Of a stretch of 64,000 bases of DNA, positions 27,300 through 38,721 are shown piece after piece. Each line of letters begins with the position of its first letter. The first letter of the stretch is position 1. The notes below the pieces were generated by a model. It was not told where the DNA came from. It did not search any database and saw nothing but the letters and a program-made list of their open reading frames with translations. The DNA lies in the NCBI RefSeq assembly GCF_900090045.1, contig NC_041779.1, forward strand, positions 62,001-126,000, in the 5' to 3' direction. The translations under genes were made by a program, and so were the position numbers. This DNA comes from Plasmodium malariae. Lineage: Eukaryota > Apicomplexa > Aconoidasida > Haemosporida > Plasmodiidae.

Positions 27300-30200
27300 C
27301 TATTCTAAAATTTCTCCTTTCAAATTGCAATAGTATAAAAACACACACGAATAATATAAAAGTTAGAATTTACACGTATAATTACATATATTACAACAAG
27401 TATTAGAACAACTTAATTCTACATTTACATTTTAGTGACTTTTTCATAGAAGAAAAATGGTAATTTTACTTTTTCTTTTTTATGTCAAAAATCTATCATA
27501 GTTAATTAACTTAAAATTTAATAATTTACATTTTTACAATTTTAATTTTTCAAAAAGTAATTGCAAACCATATATAAACAAAAAAAAGTAACAAAAGATG
27601 AAAAAGGATATAATTATAAATGTGACGTAAATTAAGGAAGAATAATTTTTCTGTTAAAAGAAGTAGAAAAAAATTGAAGGAAAGAACTTTATAGAAATAT
27701 ATGTACATAAATAATATATGTTAATTACTCATTTATACATGGAACTAATTATAGGTTTTTAGAACAAGTTTAAAAAGAAAGAAAAAATATACGATATTAA
27801 ATTGAGACATACACAAATAAAAATATAGATATAGTGCACATTGATACAAATATTGAAATAAATACATGTAAAAAGTTGGAATAATTAATTCTCAAAAAAT
27901 ATAACATTTATCATTTGTAATAAATTCTTATTAAATAATTGATATAAGCTATAATGCTAAAACATTTTTAATCTCCAGTTTGTAGCAGTAAATGATCTCA
28001 AGTATACACCACATACAATAAAATTAGCTAATAATGCTAACATTATAATAAATGTTCAAATAATTTCCATATTTTATTATTTTGTATAATAGCTAACTAT
28101 TTAAGTTCAAAAATAATATAATTTTAATATATTATTAATTATTTTATACATTATATTACGATATTTCATACTCATATCAAAACGTTACATCATGCAAAAC
28201 AAAATATCACCCACACATTATATTATTTATGATATAGAAATTAAATTAACATATATTACTTTATCAACTACACATCTATTATTTGCATATTTATACATTT
28301 ATATCTGTTAATTAGATTCATTCTGTAATTTCAAACATGAAAAATTTAAACATTTTTTTTTTTTAAAGTAATAGTAATCTTTAAAATATCGAGTATATTA
28401 TTATTGAATTTGAAAAATATATCAAATGAATATACAATAATTATAGGTTATATTTATATGTTTTATCGAATAAAAGTTTACTAAATACATTTTCAATGTC
28501 TTACGTCCTCATTTTTATAATATAAAAATATTTATTCTTAAGATCCTCAATAACTTGAAAATAACGCATGCAACAAAATTAAAATCAAAAATATTATTAT
28601 ATTTCTTGATTAATTATTATAAACATAATAACATTTCAATTAGTACTTAAGGAAAAGTATATATGCATTAAGTACTACTCAAAGTATAATAAAGAGATAA
28701 TTAAAATGGCTTAGTATATTACATCCCAGACACATTGGATCCAACATAGATTTAATAATAAATATTAGTTAATAATAACATAAAATAATTCAAATATAAT
28801 TTTGTATATCTCTTGATTATGTTTTTAAGTTCACTTTTAACTAACATATATAAATTAATTAAATGACTAAATTTTAATTGTAATGGTAATGTTTTTCTTT
28901 TATTAAACATAAATATATTACATAGATTTTTTTAAATGATCTAATAAATTTTTCATATAATTAAATAAGATTAGATAGCTAAAATAAAAACTTCCTTAAA
29001 TATATCTTTAAATTTGTGTACTTTAATCTACTAGGAACAACATAAAGAAGAATATAAAAAGAGTTATGACTCATAGGAAATAAAAAAATCGTAAAGAATT
29101 ATATATTATTACAGTTCTTCCTAAAATTAGACACATATATATAGATACATATAATGTGTAAATAGTTTATATTTTAAAAAGGTATCAAACCATATGGAAC
29201 TTTTTCTTTTACAAAATTTGTTTTAATTTACTATATAACGAAATTCAAAAAATAAAAAATATATATATGTAAAATAATTATTTCACATACCTACACATGT
29301 TTTATACATGGAATAAAATATTTTAATATAAAACAATGATGTATAATATTAACACAGTATATACATTTTATTAAATTCATAATAGTAGTCATTTCACTTT
29401 TGTAAAGAACATTTTTCCATAATGTTAGTTCCCTATTTTACATCTCCTTAGTGCATTTTTGTAAGAAAAAAAATATTCAAGTTCTAATACGTAAACTAAA
29501 TAGTACATTTTAAAGTATGTGTTATTATAGTAACAAAACATATATAAATATTATATTGTAATATTCTTTTTAACATATAAAATATATAAATGCAACTTTA
29601 TCTTGAATTTCACTAGAAAAAATGTTGCATGAGAAACCACATGAAGTATACATATTTAATTAAAGCGTATTAAAATAAAAGATTAATTTTCTAAACATAC
29701 CTAATTAAAATTTATCCAACGAAAAAAATAATGTTATTTATTTGTTAACCATCTATAAAAAAATAAAACATTTTTTATAATATGATTTTATTTAAAAAAT
29801 GAACCTTATAAATACAAATGAAATATATATTATCAAAATAAACTATATGCATTTTTACATATTCTTAATATAATATTAACATATAATATATTTATAGATA
29901 TAATAAAAAGTATATATATAAAATATTACACATTATTACTCCCTTGTAGGAAATATGTATTTATTTTCATTAACCCTAATAATATGTCCATTTACAGAAT
30001 GTACTCATGCTTAAAATTTAAATATTTTAGAATAGAAAATATTATACAAATTATCTATTTATATATGATAAATTTGTTTTGTTAATTTAACATTTTAATA
30101 ATGCAAGTTATAAAAAATATATGTAGTGTATTTATTAATAAATTAATAATATATTATATATTTATTTAAACTTTACATAATTTAATAAACATCACAATTA

Positions 30201-31025
30201 ATAAAAATAATAAAAAAGCAAATAGTATTAAATTATTATTTAACTGGAATAAAATAGTATCTATAGATTAATAAGTTATATGGAAATGATAATTATTTTA
30301 TAAGGATATTTTTATAATACATACTTACAACATCAGATACATATCATAAGAAAAAATAATAAGAATACATTAAAAAAGATTTTTAAATATCTGTGATTCA
30401 AAAATATTCCTCGTAGATATTATTATGTACAATATGTATTAAGTTTTCCATGAGTAGAAAAAAAAATACATATACTAAACTCTAGAACAGAACATATTCA
30501 CTTTCTTTCATTAAACAATTCAATAAATATTTATTAGTAATATAAAACTAATAATGCGTTTTCTTAATAACGGAAGAATTAATCACTTTAGACTAGATAA
30601 AGTTAAAATACAGATAGAAATAATTTCTTTATCACACATAAATTATCACACTACAATAAAATTATATGAAATGTGCAACTATATATCCATTTTAAAGCAT
30701 GAACATATATATATATTTTCGATAAAAAACTATTAAGAAAAAAAAAAAATATATATATATTATACCATTATACTTAGTCGAATTCAAACAGTTCTTTATA
30801 ATAAAAATTAGAAAACATTAAAATATCCAAATTCACAAAAAAACAAAAAATATATATTTTTGCAGTAATGTAACAAAATATTCATCTACACGCAGATGAA
30901 TTAAAATAAAATAAGCACGTATTTTGTTATGGTTATTCTTACTAAGAATACATCTAGGATTATAATTGATATTTCATCTTGTTAAAGAATTCCCTAAAAA
31001 AAGGAACTTATTCTCTAATATTGGT
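27300..31025. other. AT-rich intergenic DNA, nothing recognised
   Basis: No supported gene. The frame at 30554-30736 (+) has no coding character. The right end is the 3' flank of the intronless fam-m gene. Confidence 0.65.
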
Positions 31026-31901
31026 TTATCTTTTCCTTAATTTAATTTTTTCATATTTTTTAACTTTTTTATGGTAATAAATAATCCATGAAATAATGGT
31101 GAAACCTAATATAACAAACGGTACAAAACATATTAGAATACGAAAAAATCGTCCTAATATGCATACATTACTAATACTTTCACTCGCATCTTTACAAAGA
31201 TTACAATCATTCTTAGAGCCAAAAATTCCGGAGTGCTCCCAAAAACCTGTTAACTTTTTCAGTACATTTACAAATGATGACAATGGTCCACTGTCTTCTT
31301 TTACCAATTCATCTAAGTGATCTTTTTTCAAACCGAAATAAGATAACAAACACTCTTTACCGGACAATCCTAGTGTTAATTCCACTATGAATACTATCAA
31401 TAACAACAAAAACAGTAATAAAGGTAGAGCAATTCTTAATCCGTATTTTTTACATATTATTTTTTGGTAAATTCTATCACTCACTGTTCTGTTGTTTTTA
31501 AGAAAATCTGTATAATCAAGTTCCTTGAATATTTTTTTCTCTAAATTAGAATATTTTTTTGTTTCATATATACAAGATCTATTTTTCGTAGCCTTTTTAC
31601 GTTCACTAGCATTATTTAACGAATTTCTTTTTGATTGTTCGTTTTGTTTTGTGACTATATTTTCATTATAAAATATATCTTTTTTTTCGTAGGATTTATT
31701 ATGTGATATATCTTCTGTTAAATCTATATTATATGAATCATTAAACTTATTACATTTTCCTAGTAATCTGTAGATTCTTGTATCTAATGTTCTAATAAGG
31801 ACGTGGTTATCTTCCAAATAATTGTTAAAATAGCACATCCAAGGTAAAACGATAAACACGACAATTTTATTAAATAAGAGTAATTTAATTTTTTTTTTCA
31901 T
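31026..31901 (-). CDS. fam-m: fam-m exported protein, intronless copy
   Basis: A single uninterrupted frame of 291 residues from ATG 31901. The first 29 codons (MKKKIKLLLFNKIVVFIVLP, then WMCYFNNYL) correspond exactly to exon 1 of the neighbouring copies and run straight into what is normally exon 2 (EDNHVLIRTLDTRIYRLL) with no intron. The export-like RLLGK is at 45-49, the signature KKIFKELDYTDFLKNNRT at 122-139, helix 1 at about 157-178, a loop with a Cys pair (CNLC), helix 2 at about 253-275, and the tail KKVKKYEKIKLRKR. The other fam-m copy here has a 131-bp intron at the equivalent point. No GT/AG pair of credible intron size exists near the junction, so I read this as precise intron loss in an otherwise intact gene. 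The fifth export-motif residue is Lys, as in most copies in this window. Confidence 0.9.
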   Translation of the reverse strand: MKKKIKLLLFNKIVVFIVLPWMCYFNNYLEDNHVLIRTLDTRIYRLLGKCNKFNDSYNIDLTEDISHNKSYEKKDIFYNENIVTKQNEQSKRNSLNNASERKKATKNRSCIYETKKYSNLEKKIFKELDYTDFLKNNRTVSDRIYQKIICKKYGLRIALPLLLFLLLLIVFIVELTLGLSGKECLLSYFGLKKDHLDELVKEDSGPLSSFVNVLKKLTGFWEHSGIFGSKNDCNLCKDASESISNVCILGRFFRILICFVPFVILGFTIISWIIYYHKKVKKYEKIKLRKR

Positions 31902-34439
31902 GTTAGAGAAACTTAATATTCTTATATATTCACTATAAAATCAACTGACAATGAAACACTGCACTATTAATGATAAAGTACAATATATTTATTTTTTCTT
32001 TTTTTTTTTCATGAAAACGTAATAAAATGAATACAAAAATAACTTTATTACAACAGAAACAATAAAATAAAACTTTATATATTCTAAAATTTTTTTCTTA
32101 TCTTTATATATAAAAAAATTAAATTTATAAGAACAACGTAAATCGAATTATCAATATATACATTCAAAATATATAAATTATTTATTTATTATAGTAAATT
32201 AATTACATAATTTCTTTATTATTTACTTCCAAAATAAAATAAATAAATATATATATTATTTTTTAATTTCCTTAAATATTCAGTTATAGAATATAGAATG
32301 GAGAGAAAATATAGATAATATATTGTTCCATATATTAAAAAAATAATAACTAATTTTAAAGAATTTTTCTTATTATTTATTTTAAATTTATATACATTAT
32401 ACTTGGAAAAGAATATTATATATAATATAATATTGATTATTATAGCAGTATGATAATAGTAATAATAAATGTAGAATATATTATTATTTAAAAATTTCTG
32501 TGTTATATTATTTATAGCGTTTACATTAATTACTACATGGACATTTTCATTCCTATATGGTATATAATATATTTTAAAAATTGTATTAGTAATATACTAC
32601 ATATCCTACGAAAAAATAAATATTTCAAAACTTTTGAAGAAGTAATTTTATATTTTTCTGTAATTTTTCTTAAAAATTATAATTTTTATTAAAGATTAAA
32701 TTATATCATTATTTCTAAATAAAATGCTCGTAAATTTTTTTATCTAATTAATTCTTAGTTTAATATAATAAATACATATACATATATAAGCATTAAAAAA
32801 AAAATGTAAAACTTTTATAAAATTTACAAGTATTAGAATAACCTAAATTAAAAAATAGCTTTATATAATTTTTTCAAGAATAAAAAGAAAAAAAATGTTT
32901 TGTCTTATTCATTTATTTTAGCATGTTTATATTTTACTAATAATTATAAGATACAATTAAAACAAAATTACTCAAATAAGAAAATAAAATAATAAATATA
33001 GGTATCCAACTACACATTGGAATAGCAGAGTAATACACAAAATTTATAATAATTCATATATAATTACTTCAAGTAAAATAACATTAATATATATTGACCT
33101 CTTCTTATAAGTAGCATGAACACTGATCTTTGAAATCTAATATAAAAACTAAAATTCTATTTTTAAATTGTATATAAAAAAAATTCTTTTTCCTTTACTT
33201 TTACTTTATTTAAAAAAAGGGACCTATAAATATGAAAGAATTACTAATAGTCAATATAAACTCTATGTAATTTTATATATTCCCATATTAAGAAGAAAAA
33301 ATTACTTATGACATTTATAAACAATAAGAAAATATATCACAAATTCATAAATAAATACCTATACATGATAAAACTATTGTATAGAATATATGTTTTTTTT
33401 AATTTCTTTTTATGCAGATTTAAATTTCTTCAGATATATATATCATGTTTTTAGAAATTCATTATTATAAGTGAGTAAGAAAAAGAATATGCATATATTT
33501 TCTACTGATATGTGATTAAAATTGATTCATTAATTTAATATTTGAATAAGATAAAAAATAAAAACAGTATATAATATATTTATTTATTAATTTTCAATTT
33601 TATATGTATTTAATGAATTTTTTCAAAATTGAATTAAAACTATTTTTAAGTACAATTATATGATAAACGTTTTTAATTACTCATTTAATTGTAGTAATTT
33701 AGGATTTTAAAGTTACTAAATAAATATAAATAAAAGATACTTAAAAAAAATATTTTTTCATTATATATTTATAATTTCACAATAATACGATGCAAAATAA
33801 ACAAATACAATGTTAAAAGGTTCTTTACAGTTAGTACATTCTATAAAATATTCTACATATTATATATCACACAAAATAAATGTGCAGTTTTTTCTAAAAA
33901 TTAAATATGTATATGTATACACGTCAAAAGATATTCATATATTCAATTCCTTTAATAAAATATCAAGTCACATTTATTTTTATCTTAATAATAATACATT
34001 TTCTTAATAACTAAAACAAGAAATACTCCTAGACAAGTAGAAAACATAAGATGAAAGAGCAAATTATTAGATTATATATAAATTATCACAAGTATTCAAT
34101 AAATATAAACATATTCCGATATTATTCATTTATTTTAAAGCATAAATATATATTTTTCACAAATATGTGTATAAATACCTACATAAATATTTTATATTAA
34201 ATATATGTAATAAAAATTAACACGTTAAAATGCATGTTATAAAACATTAAAATATTCTAATTAACAAAAAATTGAAGAAAAACCTTTTTTACTGTATTGA
34301 CACAAAAACCCATATATTCACACTTGTATTTATAAAATTATGGTAATCATAGTTATTTTAACAAAGAATATATCACTGAAAATATTACATATATTACATC
34401 ACATTAATAACTTGCTTACGTGAATATTCATATTTAATA
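31902..34439. other. Intergenic DNA between fam-m and fam-l loci
   Basis: It contains the fam-m upstream flank including the shared block at 32284-32320, and the 3' flank of the fam-l gene. The 65-codon plus-strand frame at 33810-34007 has no recognisable coding character. Confidence 0.65.
32284..32320 (-). promoter_or_regulatory. Shared upstream block of fam-l/fam-m loci (copy 3)
   Basis: It reads TTATAGAATATAGAATGGA then GAGAAAATATAGATAATA on the plus strand, 383-419 bp upstream of the intronless fam-m start at 31901. The intronless copy therefore keeps the same upstream flank as its spliced relatives. Confidence 0.42.
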
Positions 34440-35344
34440 TTATTCATATCCCTCATTCAACAACTTAATTTTTTGATATTTTTCATTATTTCTTAAGATC
34501 TTATAAATCGCTACTATAATTAAGATTGATAACATAATAAATGTTACTGCAAAAAATAATATATAAACATATCCTTCTTTTTGTAAACCTAGTATTTCTT
34601 TAAGAAATTCTAAAATGTTTGCATCTATGATAGTTGCTTGATCTTGTGCACTTCCAGGGGACAACTGAAATCCACGTAATATCGGTAATCCTATTCCCAA
34701 AAGGAAAAAAGTAAAAAATATAGCAACTCCAAATACGTAATTTTTAAATTTTACTTTCTTTAATGCTATATCACAAAGTCTCCTTTTTTTTTTTAGAAAA
34801 TTATCATAATCTTTTTTTTTTATCCATTTTTTTTCAAAATGAAAATGCTTTCCATCAAACATTCCACTATTGTAATCCACAACATCCGTATAGTATTGCG
34901 CCTTATTTAATATGCTTCTATTAGATAGTTTTTTTGTTCCTTTGATCCCTTTTTCATTATTAGATTTATTTCTTTTTTTAGATTCTCCATCATTAGGTAT
35001 ATAATCCTTTAGCTCTAAATTATTTGAATCCTTATCCTGTTTATATTTTGCTAGTAATCGACAATTTATTGTATCCGATTTTCTATCAAGGCCACAATTC
35101 TTATGTATGGATTTGGCAAGCGTCTTCTAATATAAAAGAAAAATGTAAATATGTACCATTTTGTACAATGTATAAACAAATGAATAAAAAAAATTATTAA
35201 TAAATATATAATACAAATAATAAAACAATACAATTCCCTTAAATGTTATTATCATACTATATCATTGTTAAAATAACATATCCAAGTTAAAAGGATAATT
35301 ACAGAAATTTTAATAAATAATATTAGGTTAATTTTTGGTCTCAT
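34440..35344 (-). CDS. fam-l: fam-l exported protein, intact
   Basis: Exon 1 is 35344-35258 (29 codons, MRPKINLILFIKISVIILL then TWICYFNNDI); donor GTATGATA, acceptor TATTAG; exon 2 is 35126-34440. The product is 257 residues. After the hydrophobic signal comes CRLLAKYKQD (about 51-60, export-like, Lys at the fifth position). A charged linker follows, then the fam-l hallmark MFDGKHFHFEKKWIKKKDYD (118-137), helix 1 at about 159-179, a short loop, helix 2 at about 216-238, and the tail NNEKYQKIKLLNEGYE. The second exon has no ATG near its start, so it must be spliced to exon 1 to be translated in full. fam-l is a P. malariae family with an RH5-like modelled fold and unknown function. Confidence 0.9.
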
Positions 35345-38048
35345 GGTATGAATCATCAATATTCTAATTTATATACGAAAAAAAGAAATAATATCATAAA
35401 ATATTTTTGCAAATACAAAGCATGCTACGTTTATTTAAAAAGCTTTTTCTTTATCTCTAAGTGAATACTTTATAAAATATATATAACTATAATAAATATT
35501 ACATTTATTAAAAGAAATAATCGAAAAATTATACTATAAAAATTTTATGTTAAAGTTATTAAAATAAAATTAAACGTTCATTCTAATAAAATAACGTGAA
35601 TACATTCATAAATAAGCAGAATATATTTTTAAATTATTTTACGAAATGCATCGATTAAATAATTTTTTTTAAACCTTATCATAATAAAGTAAAAAGAAAA
35701 ATATATATTCCCTTAATATTTAGGAATTTTGAGCTTATATAGAATATATAGCAGATATAGAATGTATATATTATACATCTTTCTATATATTACAACAATA
35801 ATTATTAATTCTGAGGATGTTATCCTATTAATAATATTAATTTTATTAACATATTTTAAAAGAATATGTTTTTATTATTAAAAATATTAATAATTTAATT
35901 AAAATAATTGTTATAATAAGTAAAAACAAAAACATCATATGTTATGTCAAGTATAACATATCATTTAGTTATTGCTTAATCACATACTGTATTTTATAGA
36001 CTATAAGATATATAAAAAAATAAAATTAATTATATATTGCCAAATCCAAGAAAAATTAAATATTTAAAAGTAAAATAATTACTCATATTCTATTGTCGTG
36101 CAGCAATTTTTAAAAATTATTATTTTTTATTAAGTTTAAGTTAAATAAATTTTGGAAATAATATATTCTTACATTTTTTAAATAATTTTTTTTTCTTAAT
36201 TGTACATATATATTTAAAATTATAAGGATAGAAAAAAAATATATGTAAAAGAACTTATTAAACCTTACTTCAACAGGGGAATGTACTTTTTTATTCACCT
36301 TTATCCATATTTAATATCAAATTTTCTAGATTCTACTATATCTCAGCAGAAAATACTAATACATAAGCTATCTTATATTCTAACTAATACAATTATAAAT
36401 ATACAAATCTATAGTAACTAAAAAAGTACTAATATTAATGTTTGGGTTACATTTGATTTTACATAATAGTACTTTTAAAAAAATTAAATTTATATCATGT
36501 GAAAAGCTCAAATACATACTTCACAAAAAATCATACATAGTATCCTCGTATAATTAAAGTTTTTACTTAAAATTTATCTTATTATTTTAAATAAAATATA
36601 TTGCAGCTTATAGTTTTAATAAAATAATAATTATATTTTTATTAATTAGCACATATATATAACTCAGATGTTCTTTTATTAAATGTTAAATTATTAAAAA
36701 AAGTATTAAAAATATCTAATAAAATTCCTAGTAATTGACGTAAAATCCTTACCGTCTTGTACGTAATTAAGAACCTACCTATACAGATGTAAAAAAATTT
36801 ATAGGAAAAAAATTGCACAGTACTACAAATATATATATAATTATCTATATATAATAATATTAAAAAAAAAGTCTACTTACCTTAAAATTTATTTACATAT
36901 TGCTTAATTTTTAATTAAATTTTATTATATATATATTATTTACTTTTATAAAGTACTTATTGTTTAAGAAAGAACAAAAAGAGGAAATGTTCTATGAAAC
37001 GCAGTAATAACTGATTAATATTCCTTGAAAAAAAATTGCTTTTAATACTAACGTAAACAAAAAATTATAATATCTTTTAACTAATAAATGTTTTTATTAT
37101 AGATTAAATTATTCATAAAATAGTAAAATCTATTAAAAATATTTTTATATAAAATAATCTTGAAACATATACATCGCATAATAATTTATTTCCAAAGAAC
37201 AGTTGATAATAATTCTATAAAATATACTTAGTAACAAAAAATAAAAAATACAGTTTTAACTTTTTTTAAATGAAAGACTTCAATATACATATAAATTAAA
37301 ATGATTATGTGATAAATTTGTTTAAGTAATTCTTCACATAATCACTTATAACTATAAAAAAACAAAAAAAAATGCAAGATGGATAAAAATCTGAATTATC
37401 TCATTAAGGGAATTTGTATTAGTTGCAGTTTTGTACATCTAATTAAATGAGATCACATATTTTTTGATAAAAAAATTATATAAAAACTTATATACATATA
37501 ATCTTCTCACATAGAGCTCTTACTTTCGTTACAGATATTTAGCTAAATATATTTAATATTACAATGAAAAAAAAATATATATATATATAAGTAAATAAGT
37601 GAGAATAATAATTACCTCATAAGAATACAAAATATTAATGAAACAAGCATAGATCCATACGAACCATAATAAATATTTAATACATATTCTTTTACTTTTG
37701 TTTGTCAGTACATATGTGCATATTATCTATGATGTATTATAAAACATACATTCATATAAGACGGAATTTTATTACAAATATAATATAATTAAGAATAAAG
37801 TAGATCTTTATTAGTTATATAAAAAATTATTTTCTATAATCTATGTGTTCACTGCAGTTACACTTTATATTCATTTTCTCGAAAATCATTTACATTTTTT
37901 AATAATTTTACTAGTGTAAAATTAACAGTTGAAATACTTATTATAGATAACGTTTATCCAAAAAATCTCCATTATTACACATAAAGAACAATAATATATT
38001 TTCAAGGGTAAGCCAAGGAATGTTACAGTTCAAAATAATATTTCCAAA
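35345..38048. other. Intergenic DNA with the fam-l 5' flank
   Basis: The shared upstream block lies at 35736-35770. No gene recognised. The minus-strand frame at 36110-36298 is asparagine/lysine-rich and not supported. Confidence 0.62.
35736..35770 (-). promoter_or_regulatory. Shared upstream block of fam-l/fam-m loci (copy 4)
   Basis: ATATAGAATATATAGCAGAT then ATAGAATGTATATA on the plus strand, 392-426 bp upstream of the fam-l start at 35344. The sequence just before it (GGAATTTTGAGCTTATATAG) also resembles the corresponding place at 47.74 kb. Confidence 0.42.
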
Positions 38049-38721
38049 TTAAGTTAATATAATGAATAATAAAAATACCATTAAAAAACTTAATGCAGGT
38101 AGAATAAATGTGAAAGCTGTACTAATATATGATAAATCTTTTAAACCTTTTTTCTGGGTATAATCCGTACATATATCACATTTATATATAGTACTATATA
38201 CTCTATATAATATTTTTTCGAAGAAGTATTCTATTACTGCAAATGGGTTACATATAACTGAGGTGAATTTCTTGGCGAATATTTTGACTGAAGCTCTTAT
38301 ATTATCTTTATTCATAAATTCTCATTTTCCATTAAGTTTTTATTCATCTTTGTTTTCCTCTTTTTCTGAATCATAATATCCATTTCCAAATAACAAACCA
38401 TTTAATTCTACATTTTTTCTTTACTTCTGACAACAAAATATCTGTTTTTGAACATAATGTTCAGTGAGTACTTTTCATATTATCTACATATTTATCAATG
38501 CCCACTACAATTAAAAAATATTTTTTAATTATTTACCATTTGATATACTTATTTACTCATTAAGGTACTATTATTATTACGTACATATACATAACATGAA
38601 GCAGCAATTAATGCTAAGCAAATTTTCCTGTTTGATGTTATTATACCACATTATAGTAATTAGAACATGAACTATTGTATAGAAGAAATATAGTATTTTT
38701 AACTAAAATTATAATATTCAT
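38049..38721 (-). pseudogene. Exported-protein pseudogene, paralogue of the 22 kb remnant
   Basis: A first exon is readable at 38721-38647 (25 codons, starting MNIIILVKNTIFLLYN and ending YYNV) with donor GTATAATA, the donor pattern used by fam-l/fam-m here. The second exon frame gives NGLLFGNGYYDSEKEENKDE, then stops at 38340-38342 (TAA) and 38322-38324 (TGA). From ATG 38315 it runs 88 codons: MNKDNIRASVKIFAKKF, PFAVIEYFFEKILYRVYST, a Cys pair (KCDIC), and a C-terminal helix (ISTAFTFILPALSFLMVFLL). The segment between exon 1 and NGLL is too damaged to place the acceptor or export motif with confidence. It is related to the fragment at 22.3-22.7 kb but not evidently to fam-l or fam-m apart from gene structure. 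Confidence 0.65.

Noticed and set aside
31096..31320. Plus-strand frame inside the intronless fam-m gene
   Set aside because: Shadow of fam-m on the other strand; similar shadows occur at 19246-19464, 46444-46668 and 63157-63513.
31790..31830. Hidden short intron in the intronless fam-m gene
   Set aside because: The only GT...AG pair near the junction would give an intron far shorter than any in the window, and the frame is open without splicing.
33810..34007. 65-codon plus-strand frame
   Set aside because: No family resemblance and located in the 3' flank of fam-l; probably chance.
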